From Austropuccinia psidii (lineage: Eukaryota; Basidiomycota; Pucciniomycetes; Pucciniales; Sphaerophragmiaceae): 64,000 nt of DNA. The stretch's first letter is position 1. The number at the start of each line of letters is the position of its first letter. The stretch covers positions 50,520,618-50,584,617 of the forward strand of contig JALGQZ010000008.1 of the NCBI GenBank assembly GCA_023105745.1. The letters run 5' to 3'. The position numbers were made by a program, and so were the translations under genes. Shown piece after piece: positions 1 through 12,436 of the stretch. The notes beneath the pieces are model-generated. The model had not been told where the DNA came from. It did not search any database and saw only the letters and a list, made by a program, of their open reading frames with translations.

Positions 1-145
1 AATTAAGGGTACAAGGATCAAAAAACACGGCCAGGCCCCCAAATGTAAGATGTGGTAGGTATGGTTGTTTTTTAGAACACAATAATGAAGTCTAGAATAT
101 GATTAAAGCCAAGTCTATGGATAAAATCACGGCCAGGCCCCCAAA
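1..145 (-). mobile_element. Duplicated PBS/LTR-end junction of a minus-strand gypsy element
   Basis: Reading the minus strand, positions 43-29 and 145-131 both carry the primer-binding motif TTTGGGGGCCTGGCC directly after an LTR 3' end (CTTACA). Positions 1-28 match the internal leader that follows the motif in element 1 at about 6007-6034. Positions 44-54 are a scrap of LTR end. The roughly 65 bases between the two junctions match nothing I recognise in the window. This is the internal side of the LTR at 146-2072, with the junction copied twice, perhaps by template switching during reverse transcription. Confidence 0.6.
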
Positions 146-2072
146 TGTAAGATGTGACTATGAAACTGATGATAATATTACTATTAATCAACAGGACTAT
201 GTCTGTTCTTATGAAATATAATAATAAAATATTATTATAACCACAATTGAATAATTAAAGAATTATTTCTTTCACGTGTTAAGCACTACTAGTGATTTTA
301 ACAGTGAGCAAGCAATTGTCTACAAGAATCAATTACAAGAAGAATTTAATAACAAAAACTTCTTTTATTAAAATAATAAATTATTTTAATATATAATTAT
401 CTTTTGCAAGAATGATTATAAAGCTAATCCTTGAAAAAAACTATTACTAGAGAAAAACTTTAAGAATTAAAAATAAATGACTCACTAATACTCCAAAGAA
501 CTTATTGATAGATAAAAGTAGAGAAATTTGACGTAGAATTGTGGATTTAAGAGATCAAAATGATTTATAGCAGGATTACAACAATATATAGTTGGATTCT
601 ATGATTTTACATCTTTCTGATTGATTCTGAAATATTTAAAACACTTAAGAATAGCTTAACTAATACTTACTTGTTGGTAACAATGATATAAAATGATAAT
701 AAGATGATGATGATGCGGAAAAAACAGCAAGAGAAGGCCTCTTTTAAGTCAACAACGGCTCACAGAGGCGTGGCATGGATCAAACTGAAAAGCCAGTGAG
801 TGAGAAAGCATTAAACCCTTTTGGATTAGTACTTACATCATCTGTTGTCACGTAAGATTTGTCATAATTGCTTAATTGATGCTTTTACGTGACTACCAAC
901 CCCAATATGGTTAAGAATAAAAGGAATAAAATTTGTAAATCTTATTTTATTCCAAAGTAATAATTTATTTCCCAAAGCTATCAATGTTATTGACAATTTC
1001 ATCACAGTTTGTATTTACTGTGAATTTTTGAAGATTCAGTGTTTCACGTAGAATAACGAAAAATGGACTGTAAGTAAACCTTGTAATTTTACTAGTAAAA
1101 CTGTGATTATTTTTGGTTGTACCATAGATAATACAGTTCTCAATTGGTCCTCAAAATTTCAGAAAGATTCATTAAGAATTGTATTTTTAATGAATTTTTG
1201 AAGTTTTTACCTCATTTCTACGTAGAATTGCAAATATTAGTGTTTGACTGGTTTCTATGAGGTAAATCAATGGATAAAAGTCCAAAAAGGGTTTTAATTA
1301 CTCTCTAGGGGTTTATCCATGGAAAGTCATTAGTAATTGACATGGTTACAGGAGTGTAAGTAGCTCTTTACCTCCTTGGCACGTCAAAATAGCAGGTTAT
1401 TTGCTATTTTCTGGTGTTTTACAGTAGTTGTAACTTGGTAACCAAGTTCCCAAAGAGGTTTAGTTTACCAATTGGGTCAAGATCAGCCATAGAACCAAGC
1501 ATTTGAGCTATCCACGCCTCTGAGGCCTCAGAAGTTGGGTACCCTGGCTCGCTTTGATGTCTTTTGTCCCCCTTGCCTATTTTTCACCTCAAAATAGTAA
1601 TTTAAGCTTCAAGTGAGATATCCACTATGGGTGCACCAAAGGTCCATGTAAGAATACCATGATATTAAGTGCTCAAAACATGCATAACACTATTCTTAGT
1701 GTATATGTAACATGGGATTTCTCACTTTCCCATTATTTTGGCATGAAATTAAGAAAAACAAACTTTTTCACGGATCTTTTATGTGGTATTGATGATGTGG
1801 TATTGAAGTATTTTCCATTTTACCACCTCAAAGAGTTAATTTGAGCTTATTCACTATATGGAGCTACCCTAGGTGAATTTTAGTGTAGAATCCAAATCTG
1901 GCCTTAAATCCATGGACTTACTTACTCAATAAAAAGTTATTCATCTTTTCTGAAATCAAAAATGATGAATTTTGAATATATGCATGATTTATGAGTTATT
2001 GTATAATTCAAAACTTCTTTTTAAGATAATTGTGGCCTATTTGGGTATGTAAAATATACCTCAAGGCTCACA
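146..2072 (-). repeat. LTR of gypsy family A, minus orientation
   Basis: This 1,927-bp block is the reverse complement of the two LTRs of element 1, from TGTGAGCC (ending at 2072) to CTTACA (starting at 146), with scattered substitutions. On its left it is followed by a PBS, so it is a 5' LTR of an element that continues outside the window, not necessarily a solo LTR. It abuts MULE coding sequence at 2073, so it inserted into or truncated the MULE. The five bases beyond its 5' end are CAAAC; the matching duplication would lie outside the window. It carries the same internal TCACGTAA inverted pair as the other family-A LTRs. No gene of its own is supported. Confidence 0.85.
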
Positions 2073-2595
2073 CAAACTGCAAGGCAGAAGGCCCATTGAT
2101 GCTCTTATTGACACTCTCAAAGAAGAAAGTTTTGTTTGGTCCTCTACAAGGGATTCTGAGGGACACATTAGCTCCTTGTTTTTTACTCACCCCCTGGCCA
2201 TAAAACTTTTTCATGGCTTTCCTCATGTCATTCTTATGGATTGTACTTATAAAACCAATAAGTACAAAATGCCCCTTTTTCATATTTTTGGATTCAGCTC
2301 AGCCAATAAGACCTTTTCTGGGGCTTTTTGTTTGATGAAGAATGAAAATGAACCTTCATATACTTGGGCATTAAATCAATACATAGAAAAGGTCCTCAAA
2401 AACACCAATCTTGTTCCCCCTCCAGTTATTGTTATTGACAAGGATCTGGCCTTGAAAAAATCTATTAAGAAGCTCTTCCCAGACTCCAAAGTCATGCTAT
2501 GCATTTGACACATCAACAAGGATGTATCTGCTCATTGCATGAAAAAAATTGGTCATGCAACTGATTTTGAAAATTTTATGGGCCTTTGGAATCAA

Positions 2596-2662
2596 GTAAT
2601 ATACTTCTTCACTTTTTTTCTTATTATTTTCTTTATTAATTACTTTGGGATTCATTTCTCAG
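2596..2662 (+). other. Intron in the MULE pseudogene
   Basis: GTAATA donor and TTTCTCAG acceptor give a 67-nt phase-0 intron. Removing it joins ...GLWNQ to LMYSSTENSF in one frame, as MULE proteins read. Confidence 0.7.
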
Positions 2663-4060
2663 CTTATGTATTCATCCACTGAAAATTCTTTCAAAGACAA
2701 CTGGAAGAAGCTTCAAAAGCAAGTCAAAAATCCTGAGGTCTTGCAATATTTGGAAAAGACATGGCTTCCTCTAAAGGAGTATTATGTGCCAGCCTGGACC
2801 AACCACCATTGCCACCTGGGTGTGTGCTCCACCTCCAGAGTTGAAGGTGCCCATGCCATGGTTAAACTTTGGCTCAAAAAGTCCACTGGTACTATCCTGG
2901 AGGTAGTCAGGGCTCTCCACATGGCATTCAGAAAACAATTTATTGAAATAATCAACAGAATCTCCAAAGAAATGATTGTCCATGTCAAGAATTTTCCTCC
3001 ACACATCTGTGCCCTCAATGGCAAGGTGTTTCATTATGCTCTTCAGATTGCCTTTGAAAATTTCAAAACAAAATTTCCTCCAAATGAAAATGCACCAACA
3101 AATACCACAATTATCAAGGCATTCCTTGCAAGCATAAGACCCAAAAGGAATTTGCCAAGCGCCAAAGGCTTGAATTATCAGACTTCCATCCTCAATGGCA
3201 TTTGAATTTGCCTGTGAGGGTTTTTTAATTTCTTCTTATTATTATTTTTCTTATTAACTTATTTTATTTGTCATATTCTTCTCAGGCTGGTTTTCAAGGT
3301 GATGATCAAAGTATTGAAAAAGAAAGAAAGAATTAAGCCAAGAAAATATTTGAAGACATTGGGAAAGACCTGTTTCAAAGACAAATGGCAGAAATCACTC
3401 CAATACTTCAACATTTTGAAGATGTTTCAACTGGAAAAGTCCCATTTGATCAAATTCCCACAAGTCAAGAGGATGATCAATATTATGAAGACCCTCTAGA
3501 ATCCAAGAATATCCGTGGAAGACCCCAAGAAGCCAAGAATAAAACCAAAAGAGAACCTTCAAGATTTGAAATTATTGAAAGTCAATTCAAGAGAAGAGGA
3601 AGACCCCCCTCAAAAGTGACCAGTACAATAAGGTCAAGATCCCAGTCAAATGTCCCCTCTCCAATTATGGAAGTGGACTCATCTGAAGATTCTGAAGATT
3701 CTGAGGACTCATTATCTAAATCCATCAGTTCATCACATTCACTACCCTCAGCAACTGAATTAAACAAATTAGAAGTAACCCTTAGAAGGTCCAGAAGATT
3801 GGCAATTGGAAGCAAAGCCTCACAAAGAAAGTCACACAAGCCTGCCACCAGTTTGAATATCTATGATGCAATTGACTTGACCTGTGAGCATTGTCAAAGC
3901 AATTATCACACAAGTGATGAATGCTCCAAGCTGTTTGTGAGTTTCTGATTCTTTTTAATGTAATTTTCTGTTGTTTATTTTGATATTTATTCATTTTTTG
4001 AACTTATTTTATCAGATAACTTGCTCAGAAGACTTGCCCAAGTTTATATTGAAATACACC

Positions 4061-4065
4061 TTCAA
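4061..4065 (+). repeat. Target-site duplication of element 1, left copy (TTCAA)
   Basis: TTCAA directly precedes the LTR and recurs at 14363-14367 directly after the other LTR. Removing element 1 with one copy restores the MULE-OTU reading frame across the site. Confidence 0.95.
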
Positions 4066-5991
4066 TGTGAGCCTTGAGGTATATTTTACAGACCCAAATA
4101 GGCCACAATTATCTTAAAAAGAAATTTTGAATTATGCAAAACTCATAAGTCATGCATATATCCAAAATTCATCATTTTCAATTTCAGAAAAGATGAATAA
4201 CTGTTTATTGAGTAAGTAAATCCATGGATTTAAGACCAGATTTGGATTCTACACAAAAATTCACCTAGGGTAGCTCCATAGAGTGAATAAGCTCAATTTA
4301 AGTATTTGAGGTGGTAAAATAGAAAATACTTCAATACCACATCATTAATACCACATAAAAGATCCGTGAAAATTTTTGTTTTTCTTGATTTTTAGCCAAA
4401 ATAATGGGAATGTGAGAAATCCCATGTTACATATACACTAAGAATAGTGTTATGCATGTTTTGAGCACTTAATATCATGGTATTCTTACATGGACTTTTG
4501 GTACACCCATAGTGGATATCTCACTTTAAGCTTAAATTACTATTTTGACGTAAAAATTAGGCAAGGGGGACAAAAGACATCAAAGAGAGCCAGGGTACCC
4601 AACTTCTGAGGCCTCAGAGGCGTGGATAGCTCCAGAGCATGGATCCATGGCTCATCTTGGCCCAATTGGTAAACTAAAACTCTTTGGGAACTTGGTTACC
4701 AAGTTACACCTACTGTAATCATAAGAAAAATAGCAAATAACCTGCTATTTTGACGTGTCAAGGAGGTAATAAGCTACTTAGGCTCCTGTAACCACGTCAA
4801 TTCTTGATGACTTTCCATGACTAGACCCTAAAAGAGTAATTAAACCCTTTTGGGATCCATGTTCATTGATTTACCTCATAGCAACCAGCAAAATACTGCT
4901 ATTTGCAATTCTACATAGAAATGAGGTAAAAACTTCAAAAATTCATTAAAAATACAATTCTTAATGAATCTTCCTGAAAATTTCAGGACCAATGAAGAAC
5001 TGTATTATCTATGGTACAACCAAAAATAATTATGGTTTTACTAGTAAAACTAAAAGTTTTACTTACAGTCCATTTTTGACCATTCTACATGAAACACTGA
5101 ATCTTCAAAAATTCACAGTAATTACAACCTGTGATGAAATTGGCAATAACATTGATAACTTTGAGAAATCAATGATTATTTTAGAATAAAAGAAGATTTA
5201 CAGATGTTACTCCTTTTATTCTTAACCATATTGGGGTTGGTAGTCACGTAAAAGCATCAATTAAGTAATTATGATAATCTTATGTGACAACAGATGATGC
5301 AATTATTAATCCAAAAAGGATTATTGTTTTCTCACTCACTGGTTTTTCAGTTTGCTCCATGGCACGCCTCTGTGAGCTGTTGTTGACTTAAAAGAAGCCT
5401 ATTCTTGCTGTTTTTTCCGTATCATCATCATCATCTTATAAATTTATTAAATCATTATTACCAACAAGTAAGTATTAGTTCAACTATTCTTAAGTGTTTT
5501 AAATCTTTCAGAATCAATCAGAAAGACGTGAAATCATAGAATCCAACTATATATTGTTGTAATACTGTTATAAATCATCTTGATCCCTTAAATCCACAAT
5601 TCTACGTCAAATTTCTCTACTTTTATCTATCAATAAGTTCTTTGGAGTGTTAGTGAGTCATTTATCTTTAATTCTTAAAGTTTTTCTCTAGTAATAGTTT
5701 TCTTCAAGAATTATCTTTATAATTATTCTTGTAAAAGATAATTATATATTAAAATAATCTTATTATTTTAATAAAAGAAGTTTTTATTATTAAATTCTTC
5801 TTGTAATTGATTCTTGTAGACAATTACTACTCACTGTTATAATCACTAGTAGTGTGTAACACGTGAAAGAAGTAATTTTATAATTATTTAATTGTGGTTA
5901 TAATAATTTTTATTATTATATTTCATAAGAACAGACATAGTACTGTTGATTAATAGTAATATTATCATCAGTTTCATAGTCACATCTTACA
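4066..5991 (+). repeat. 5' LTR of element 1 (family A)
   Basis: Direct repeat of 12437-14362, TG...CA termini, 1,926 bp. It is AT-rich with a TCACGTAA/TTATGTGA inverted pair near 5243-5288 and a TTATAAATTT stretch near 5437 as a possible core promoter. The 65-codon frame at 4992-5189 is inside the LTR and I do not treat it as a gene. Confidence 0.95.
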
Positions 5992-6006
5992 TTTGGGGGC
6001 CTGGCC
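5992..6006 (+). promoter_or_regulatory. Primer-binding site of element 1
   Basis: TTTGGGGGCCTGGCC begins right after the LTR and stands out as GC-rich in AT-rich surroundings. The same motif lies at the same place in element 2 (16980-16994) and in the minus element (29-43, 131-145). The core TGGGGGCC would pair with a tRNA ending GGCCCCCA; I cannot name the tRNA. Confidence 0.75.
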
Positions 6007-6380
6007 GTGTTTTTTGAACCTTGTACCCTTAATTAATATATTTTTAAGCTCTAAAATATATTAATTGAATATTTTTATTCTTTCATTTTAAAGTCAAAAT
6101 AATTCTTATTTTTTGAAATTGTTTTGGAAATCTTTTTAATTGAGGAATTTGGTTTAATTTTATACTGTTTTACACGTGGCTTTTTCACATCCAAAAACTT
6201 ATAAAATTATTCTTTGAGTTACTCTGAATTAATTTTCATTCAAAATCTTAAATTTTAATTTTTTTTTCTTTAAAAAGAATAATTTTTTTTAATATTAAAA
6301 AATAATAAAATTCATAAAAAATCTTTTAAAAATATCTTAAAACACAAAAATAATTCCTTTTATCATATTTTTTTCTCTTT
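6007..6380 (+). other. Non-coding leader of element 1
   Basis: AT-rich leader between PBS and the first coding exon. A TTTTACACGTGGC stretch near 6170-6182 is shared with the leader of element 2 (about 17143-17155). No gene seen. Confidence 0.5.
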
Positions 6381-6382
6381 AA

Positions 6383-7371
6383 GTGTCTTTAATCAAATAC
6401 TGTGCAGCTGGTAACAGACTCAGTAAAAGATACATCAATAGTCCTGAATCTTCAGAAGCAGAATCTGAAGACAGTATTGAGGTGCAGATTGCTAAAAGAG
6501 GCACCTTATTCAACTCAGAAAAAGCTAAATTACCACCAAAAGGTGTGTATTTTATCTTATATTTTCACCTTTTATCTTTTTAATTGACGTGAAAATGGTG
6601 CATACCAGAAATGAAAGCAACTATTCAGTCCAACCAGATGGATGTGGACAAGGAAGAGGCAAGACCAAATCCAGAAGTGCCAAATCTTCCACAAGAAAGA
6701 CACATCTGGAGGATGCCAGAGTTTCCCCCATTCCCCAAGGTCTGTACCAACAGATTTTGACGTAAATTCTGAGCCTGAACTGATTTATGGTAATATTTCC
6801 AGGGCTGAACAGCTTGCAGGTGGCAGCAATAGAAATATATCAATGCCAGTACAAAAACTGGTTCAGAGCAGCCAAGGAAGAGGAGTGGGAAATCTGCCCA
6901 AGCCTTTGGCAGGGGGCCATGAACTCCTACTTACACATCAAGAGCTTTCTGGGTCAGGAGAAGACCATAGAACTCTTAGGAGGATGGAGCCCCCTGTCTT
7001 GCAAAGACAAGGTCAAAAAGATAAAGAATTGGCTGAAGAACCAAAGTCTTTTATCCATAGACCAGAAGAAAGAGTTGGAAATGACTCCAGCTTTGGAAAG
7101 AGAGGCACCAGTGGCATCTACCAGCTCCAAACCAGCTCCAGAAGCGCCCAAGGACAAGCCCAAAGGACCTCAAGAGAAACAGAGAGGTCCCAAGAACCAT
7201 CAAGGCAAGGGCAAAGGCAAAGCCAATTGGCACAGACCTTACCCACAAGGGTACAGGATCCCCAAATTGGAGCCTTCAGCCTTGGACAGTGTCTTCAATA
7301 TGGCCAGAACTCTTATGGAATTCACAGCCAAGGAGCAGGAAAGGATGAACAGGACTTTTCGACGCAAATAA
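6383..7371 (+). pseudogene. gag-like first cistron of element 1 (spliced)
   Basis: Three coding blocks are visible. The first (about 6390-6541) is acidic. A candidate intron begins GTGTGT near 6543 and ends at a CAG near 6608. The second block holds NQMDVDKEEARPNPEV. The third (about 6805-7371) ends with a basic, Pro/Lys-rich tail and the string MARTLMEF before the stop at 7369. Element 2 has the same order and the same MARTLMEF tail, which supports this frame over the longer overlapping one at 6642-7418. I see no capsid or zinc knuckle here; those lie in the next frame. No ATG is obvious for the first block, so the start may come from further upstream splicing. Confidence 0.6.
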
Positions 7372-7430
7372 ATGATGTACATAGAAGTATTAGTGTAGAA
7401 ATTGGCAAACTTGAGTGAAAGTTAAAGTAA

Positions 7431-10400
7431 ATTACATTAGACATCAATGATTTAAAGAAAAATGACAAGCAACATTCTGATTGGCATCAATTGACAACTG
7501 TCACCCTTGAGTCAATTAGCAATGCTTGTGAAAGAATTGAGACCCAATGTCAAAACAATGACACAGAGGTTCCTTCCATTTTTAAAGTAAATGATAGACT
7601 TAAAACTCTTGAAGACCATGTCTTACAAATAGTTAAGAACACCAATCAATTTGCTATACATTTAGCAAAAAGTGACAGTGAAAGGCAGAAATTGAAGAAT
7701 GATATAATTGCAAGTGTGGAGCAAATTCATAAGAATCATGAACCACATATGCCAAGACATTCTACACCTTTGACTGAAGAAAAACTTTCTGTTAAAGAAA
7801 GTTTGACTCCATTCTTAGGAGAAAATGCCTACTCTGCAAGAGATATTCCCAAAATAGAAGAATGGCCAACATTCTCTGGTGAAGGAGAATATAACCATAT
7901 TGAATTCATCAGAACTATTGATACGTTGCAAGAAGACTTTAATATACCTGATGAAATCATAGTGGGAAAATTACACTGTTTGTTTACCAGAACTGCAAAG
8001 AAATGGTATTACAAAATGAGGATTGATCATGGTAAACATGACTGGTCTTGGTGGAAATCTGAAGTGATTACCAAATGGGCCAATAATTCTTGGAGGTTTA
8101 AAATGGAGAATGCTTTTGAAAGTGCCATTTTTAACTCAGAAAAAGACAAACCACTTACTTGGTTCTTCAAACAAAAAGACAGATTATCTGCTTTACACCC
8201 AGATATGTCTGACACTATGATTAATATGAAAATATTAAGAAAGTGTGGAGGAGAACTGGAACATGCTATCAAAAGCAGATGTGTGGAACCTTGTTCAACA
8301 GAGGACTACATTAATGCTATGGAAGATATCATTACCAGGACAAGAATTGGTAAGACTTGGATTAAAAACCCAATAGAGTCCAAAATAGTCTCAAAGATTC
8401 CTAGAGAGGAAAGAAGACCAGAAAGACCTGTCTTGAAGTGTCATAAATGTGGAAGTACTTCACATTTAGCCAACACTTGTCCTAAGAAGACAAAAATCAA
8501 TGAAGTTCAAGTCATTGAAGAAATTAAGTGTACTGAAGAGAAAGAGGAGTCTGATCAAGATTCTGCAGTCTCTGAAGATACACCAGTGGAGGACTATCCT
8601 ATTGAAAACATTTCAGCTTTCTTTGAGGTCACAGAAGTCCATACCCACTTGCCACAGTACAGTGAAGATTGCTGCAACCTGATCAATATCCAAGATGCCA
8701 GAATTTGTAGAACAAAACCTGCTAGAGGAAAGGGTTATACTGCTGGAGCATCATGTATCACAGCAGTTCTGATGAGTGATATTGAAGCCAAAGTAAATTT
8801 GGATACAGGGGCATTTTGCACTTGTGTTGGCAAAGATTATCTCCAAATTATACTTCCTGAATGTAAAAACCATCTATTACCAATAGAAGGTGTACAATTC
8901 AGTAGTGCCAGTAACAATATGTACCCCTTGGGCATATTGGACACTAATATTGTATTCCCACATCCAGCAGGAAGTGTAAGGATGAAAACTGAGATTGTAG
9001 TAATGGATAATTGCACATCTCAGCACATCATTCTTGGAAATTATTACTTGAACATTTATGGTATTGATATAAATAACCATAAAGACAGATATTTCACAAT
9101 TGGAGATAACAAGAGACAAAAATTTGCTTTCTCCAATACGCCAAAACAGATATCTGTAGTATCTTCTGTCAAGGATACTTACAAAGATGAATTTGTGAAT
9201 AATCAACTTGTTGAAGCACAAATTAATCAATCATTGTCACCAAAGATGAGGAATGAGCTTATTAATGTGTTATACACATATAAAAATGCATTTGCCTCTG
9301 ATAATGAACCATTAGGCACTATAAGAGGACATGAAGTTGATATTACTCTTAATATTGACAGACCATATCCTCCAGTACTTAGAAGACCAGCTTATCCAGC
9401 CAGTCCCAGAGCTAGAGAGGCCTTGGAAAAACATATCCAAGAGTTGATCCAACTTGGTGTGCTAAGGAAAGTAGGCCATAATGAGGAAGTTGAAGTGACA
9501 ACACCTGTTATTATTGCATGGCATAATGATAAGTCAAGAATGGTTGGAGATTTTAGAGCTTTGAATACCTACACAGTTCCAGATAGGTATCCAATCCCTA
9601 GAATTCAAGAAACCTTGACTCAATTGTCTAAAGCAAAGTATATAACATCAATGGATGCATTGAAAGGCTTCCATCAAACTTTTTTGACGCCTAAAGCTAA
9701 GAAATTACTTAGAATTATCACTCACTGTGGCATTTTTGAGTATCTTAGAATGCCATTTGGCATTAAAAATGCTCCATCTCATTATCAAAGAATGATGAAT
9801 ACCATCTTCCCCACAGAATTGTCTGAAGGATGGCTTATCATTTATATTGATGAGATTATTATATGTTCTGACTCATGGTCTTTGCACCTTGAAAGACTTG
9901 CAAGAGTACTTCATAAAGTTGCATAAGTGAACATGAAAATTTCACTTAAGAAATGCAATTTTGGTTTTGAAGAACTCAAAGCATTAGGACATGTTGTTTC
10001 TGGTTTGAGCTTGGGTATTGACAAGAATAAAGTAGCAGCAGTGTTACTTAAGCCAATACCCCAGAATAAAAAAGAAATGATGTCTTTTCTTGGATTTGCT
10101 AGTTACTATAGGCAACACTTGAAAGATTTTGCAATTCTAGCCAAGTCACTCTATAGAATCTGTGATCAACAGACTGTATTTGAGATGACACAGGAAAGAA
10201 TTAAAGCTTAAGAGAAGATAAAGAAAGCCCTTACAGAAGCACCTTTACTCCTCATGCCTGACTGGAATATTCCTTTTAGATTGTACATTGATGCATGTGG
10301 AGATGGACTAGGGGCAGCCCTACATCAAGTCCAGATTATTGATGACAAACCTACAGAAGGACCAGTTTGTTATATCTCAAGACAAATAAAACCAACAGAA

Positions 10401-12297
10401 GCCAGATATGGTGCAAGCCAAATGGAGTGCTTATTTTTGGTATGGGCACTTGAGAAACTACACTATTATCTTGATGGCAGTGTTTTTGAAGTGATAACTG
10501 ACTGTAATGCCGTAAAATCACTTCTTAACATGAAAACTCCCAACAGACATATGTTGAGATGGCAAATAGCCATTCAAGAATATAGAGGAAACATGACTAT
10601 AGTTCATAAAGCAGGAAACATTCACAAGAATGCTGATGGACTTAGGAGATGGGCTTTAGCCAACACTCCTGATAACCCAGCTTATGTACCTTTGGATGCT
10701 GAACCACAGATTCCAATTGAAGGAATTAACATAACTGATATTGGGACTGAATTCTTTGAAGAGGTCAGAGAGTCTTATAAACAAGACAAGAATTGCCATA
10801 TCTTGACTTCTTTATTAGATAAAGACTGCAAAGATACATCTTTAGTTAATGCACTTGATGAAGTTTGGAAAAATTCCTATTCTGAAGGAAGATTTCACTT
10901 GTTTGATGGGATTATTTACCATAGAACAAAGCATTCTTGTGTGAGGACACTGTGTAGTAGATTGCTTATCAGTACCATTCTTCATGAATGCCATGATAGC
11001 ATTTACTCTGGACACCTATCAGAAGACAGAACACTTGAAAAGGTGAAGAACTGTGCATGGTGGCCATCTTGGAGAAAAGAAACCATTGAATATTGCCATA
11101 CCTGTGATAGATGCCAAAAAGCAAACAGGAGTAAAGGCAAGAAATTTGGATTGATGATCCATATTCAAGAGCCAAAATCCCCTTGGGAAGTTGTTCACAT
11201 GGATTGGGTCACAGCACTTCCTCCAAGTGGTGACAAAAGCTATAATGCTTGTTTAGTCATTGTAGACAGATATAGCAAAACTCCCATATTCTTACCATGT
11301 CATAAAGATGACAATGCTATGGATACAGCTCTTCTTTTATGGAGTAGAGTTATTTCTCATACAGGGTTATTTAAGAATATCATAAGTGACAGAGATCCCA
11401 AATTCACATCTGCACTTTGGACCAATCTTCATAGATTGTTTGGGATTAAGTTATCATTCTCTACAGCATATCACCCTCAAACAGATGGGCTAGCAGAGAG
11501 GATGATTCAAACTTTAGAAGACATTATCAGGAGATTTTGTGCTTATGGATTAGATTTCAAAGACTCAGATGGCTTTACCCATGACTGGTGCACTCTAATA
11601 CCTGCATTAGAATTGGCATACAAGACATCAGTCCACTCTTCCACAGGACAAACTCCTGCTATGTTAGAAAAAGGATGGAATCCAAGACTCCCAGCAGACA
11701 CACTGAGGAAAGACTTGATTGACATTCATCCTACAGCTTCCAGCTTCAAATTAATGCTAGATAAAGTAAAACACCATGCAAAACAGAGTATGGATGATGC
11801 TTTTGATTATGCAAAACAGAAGTGGGACAAGAGTCATAAAGTACCAGACTTCAAAGTAGGGGACTTAGTTCTAGTTTCAACCTTGAATTTTAATAATATC
11901 AAAGGCCCAAAGAAACTTAAAGATTCTTATGTAGGACCTTTTGTTATTGTTGCTTTACATGGAACCAATGCAGTTCAAGTGGAATTGAGTGGTGAATTGG
12001 AAAATAAACACCCCACATTTCCAGTCAGCTTGATAAAGCCTTATCAACCAGCTGACAAAGAATTGTTTCCCTTAAGAAAACCACCCCCTTATAACTGTAC
12101 CACCTGTGGAACAGAATGAAGACAAAAAGATAAAGAAAGTCATTAAAGAAAGAAGACTTAGGGGTAAAAATCAAAGAGAATCTCTTGTCAGATATAGAAA
12201 TCCAGTACATGAAGATGAATGGATGGCAGAATCAGAAATACCTGACTCAGATAAACTCTTAAGAAGATTTAGACATGAAAGAAGACCACAAGCCTGA
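7431..12297 (+). pseudogene. Capsid-protease-RT-RNase H-integrase-chromodomain polyprotein of element 1
   Basis: Domains in order: gag capsid (EWPTFSGEGEY near 7858 to about 8340), a CCHC zinc knuckle CHKCGSTSHLANTC (about 8440-8481), an aspartic protease with DTGAFC (about 8801), RT (MDALKGFHQ at about 9652), RNase H ([15 protein letters not shown] at about 10285), and an integrase with the HHCC finger ([11 protein letters not shown]...CHTCDRC), a D,D35E core ([19 protein letters not shown]) and a chromodomain-like tail (LVRYRNPVHEDEW...LLRRFRHE at about 12187-12285). Defects: TAA at 9924-9926 and 10209-10211, YIDE instead of YIDD at 9843-9854, and a frameshift separating the tail from about 12106. 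The 5' end lacks an ATG and has stops just upstream; expression would normally be by -1 frameshift from the gag frame, as in element 2. Confidence 0.9.
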
Positions 12298-12424
12298 ATA
12301 TGTCTATAAATGTGCTTTAAATTACTTGATCTGAGTAATGTGAAGAGGTTGGACAGTGGACATTACCCCCTTTGGGGCCTTATTTGTTTTTCACTAATAA
12401 AATTGTAGTACAATTTTATTTTTT

Positions 12425-12436
12425 GGTGGGAGGGAA
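12425..12436 (+). promoter_or_regulatory. Polypurine tract of element 1
   Basis: GGTGGGAGGGAA immediately precedes the 3' LTR. This is the expected position of the plus-strand primer. Element 2 has GGTGGTAGGGAA at the same place. Confidence 0.8.

Larger units (their letters stand above)
2073..4065 (+). pseudogene. MULE transposase of a MULE-OTU element, 5'-truncated and broken
   Basis: The Mutator-like (MULE) DDE transposase core is clear: a block reading ...FVWSSTRDSEGHISSLFF, then LMDCTYKTNKYKMPL, then the AWTxxHxHLG...TSRVEGAH region near 2790-2855. An intron at 2596-2662 rejoins the frame cleanly. The usual LCxWHIxK motif has its tryptophan codon changed to TGA (2506-2508). A SWIM-type GIPCKHK motif (about 3118-3138) lies in another frame than the preceding exon, so there is at least one frameshift. 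A second intron is likely at about 3209-3285. The tail has acidic, Arg-rich low-complexity sequence and a CxxC-HxxxxC zinc knuckle (about 3883-3930), followed by an intron near 3937-4016. The N-terminus is missing, lost at the LTR at 2072. Coding continues at 14363 as an OTU domain, after the gypsy element that split it. Confidence 0.85.

Noticed and set aside
4992..5189. 65-aa frame MKNCIIYGTTKNNY..., found in both LTRs of element 1 (also 13363-13560)
   Set aside because: The two copies are identical by descent as LTRs, and the minus-strand LTR copy lacks the ATG and has a stop near the end. No sign of coding constraint.
6642..7418. 258-aa frame overlapping the gag-like cistron
   Set aside because: Gln/Arg/Ser-rich shadow frame. 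The other frame is conserved with element 2 (MARTLMEF tail, same length).
9927..10211. Separate 94-aa gene
   Set aside because: It is the continuation of the pol frame between two stop codons.
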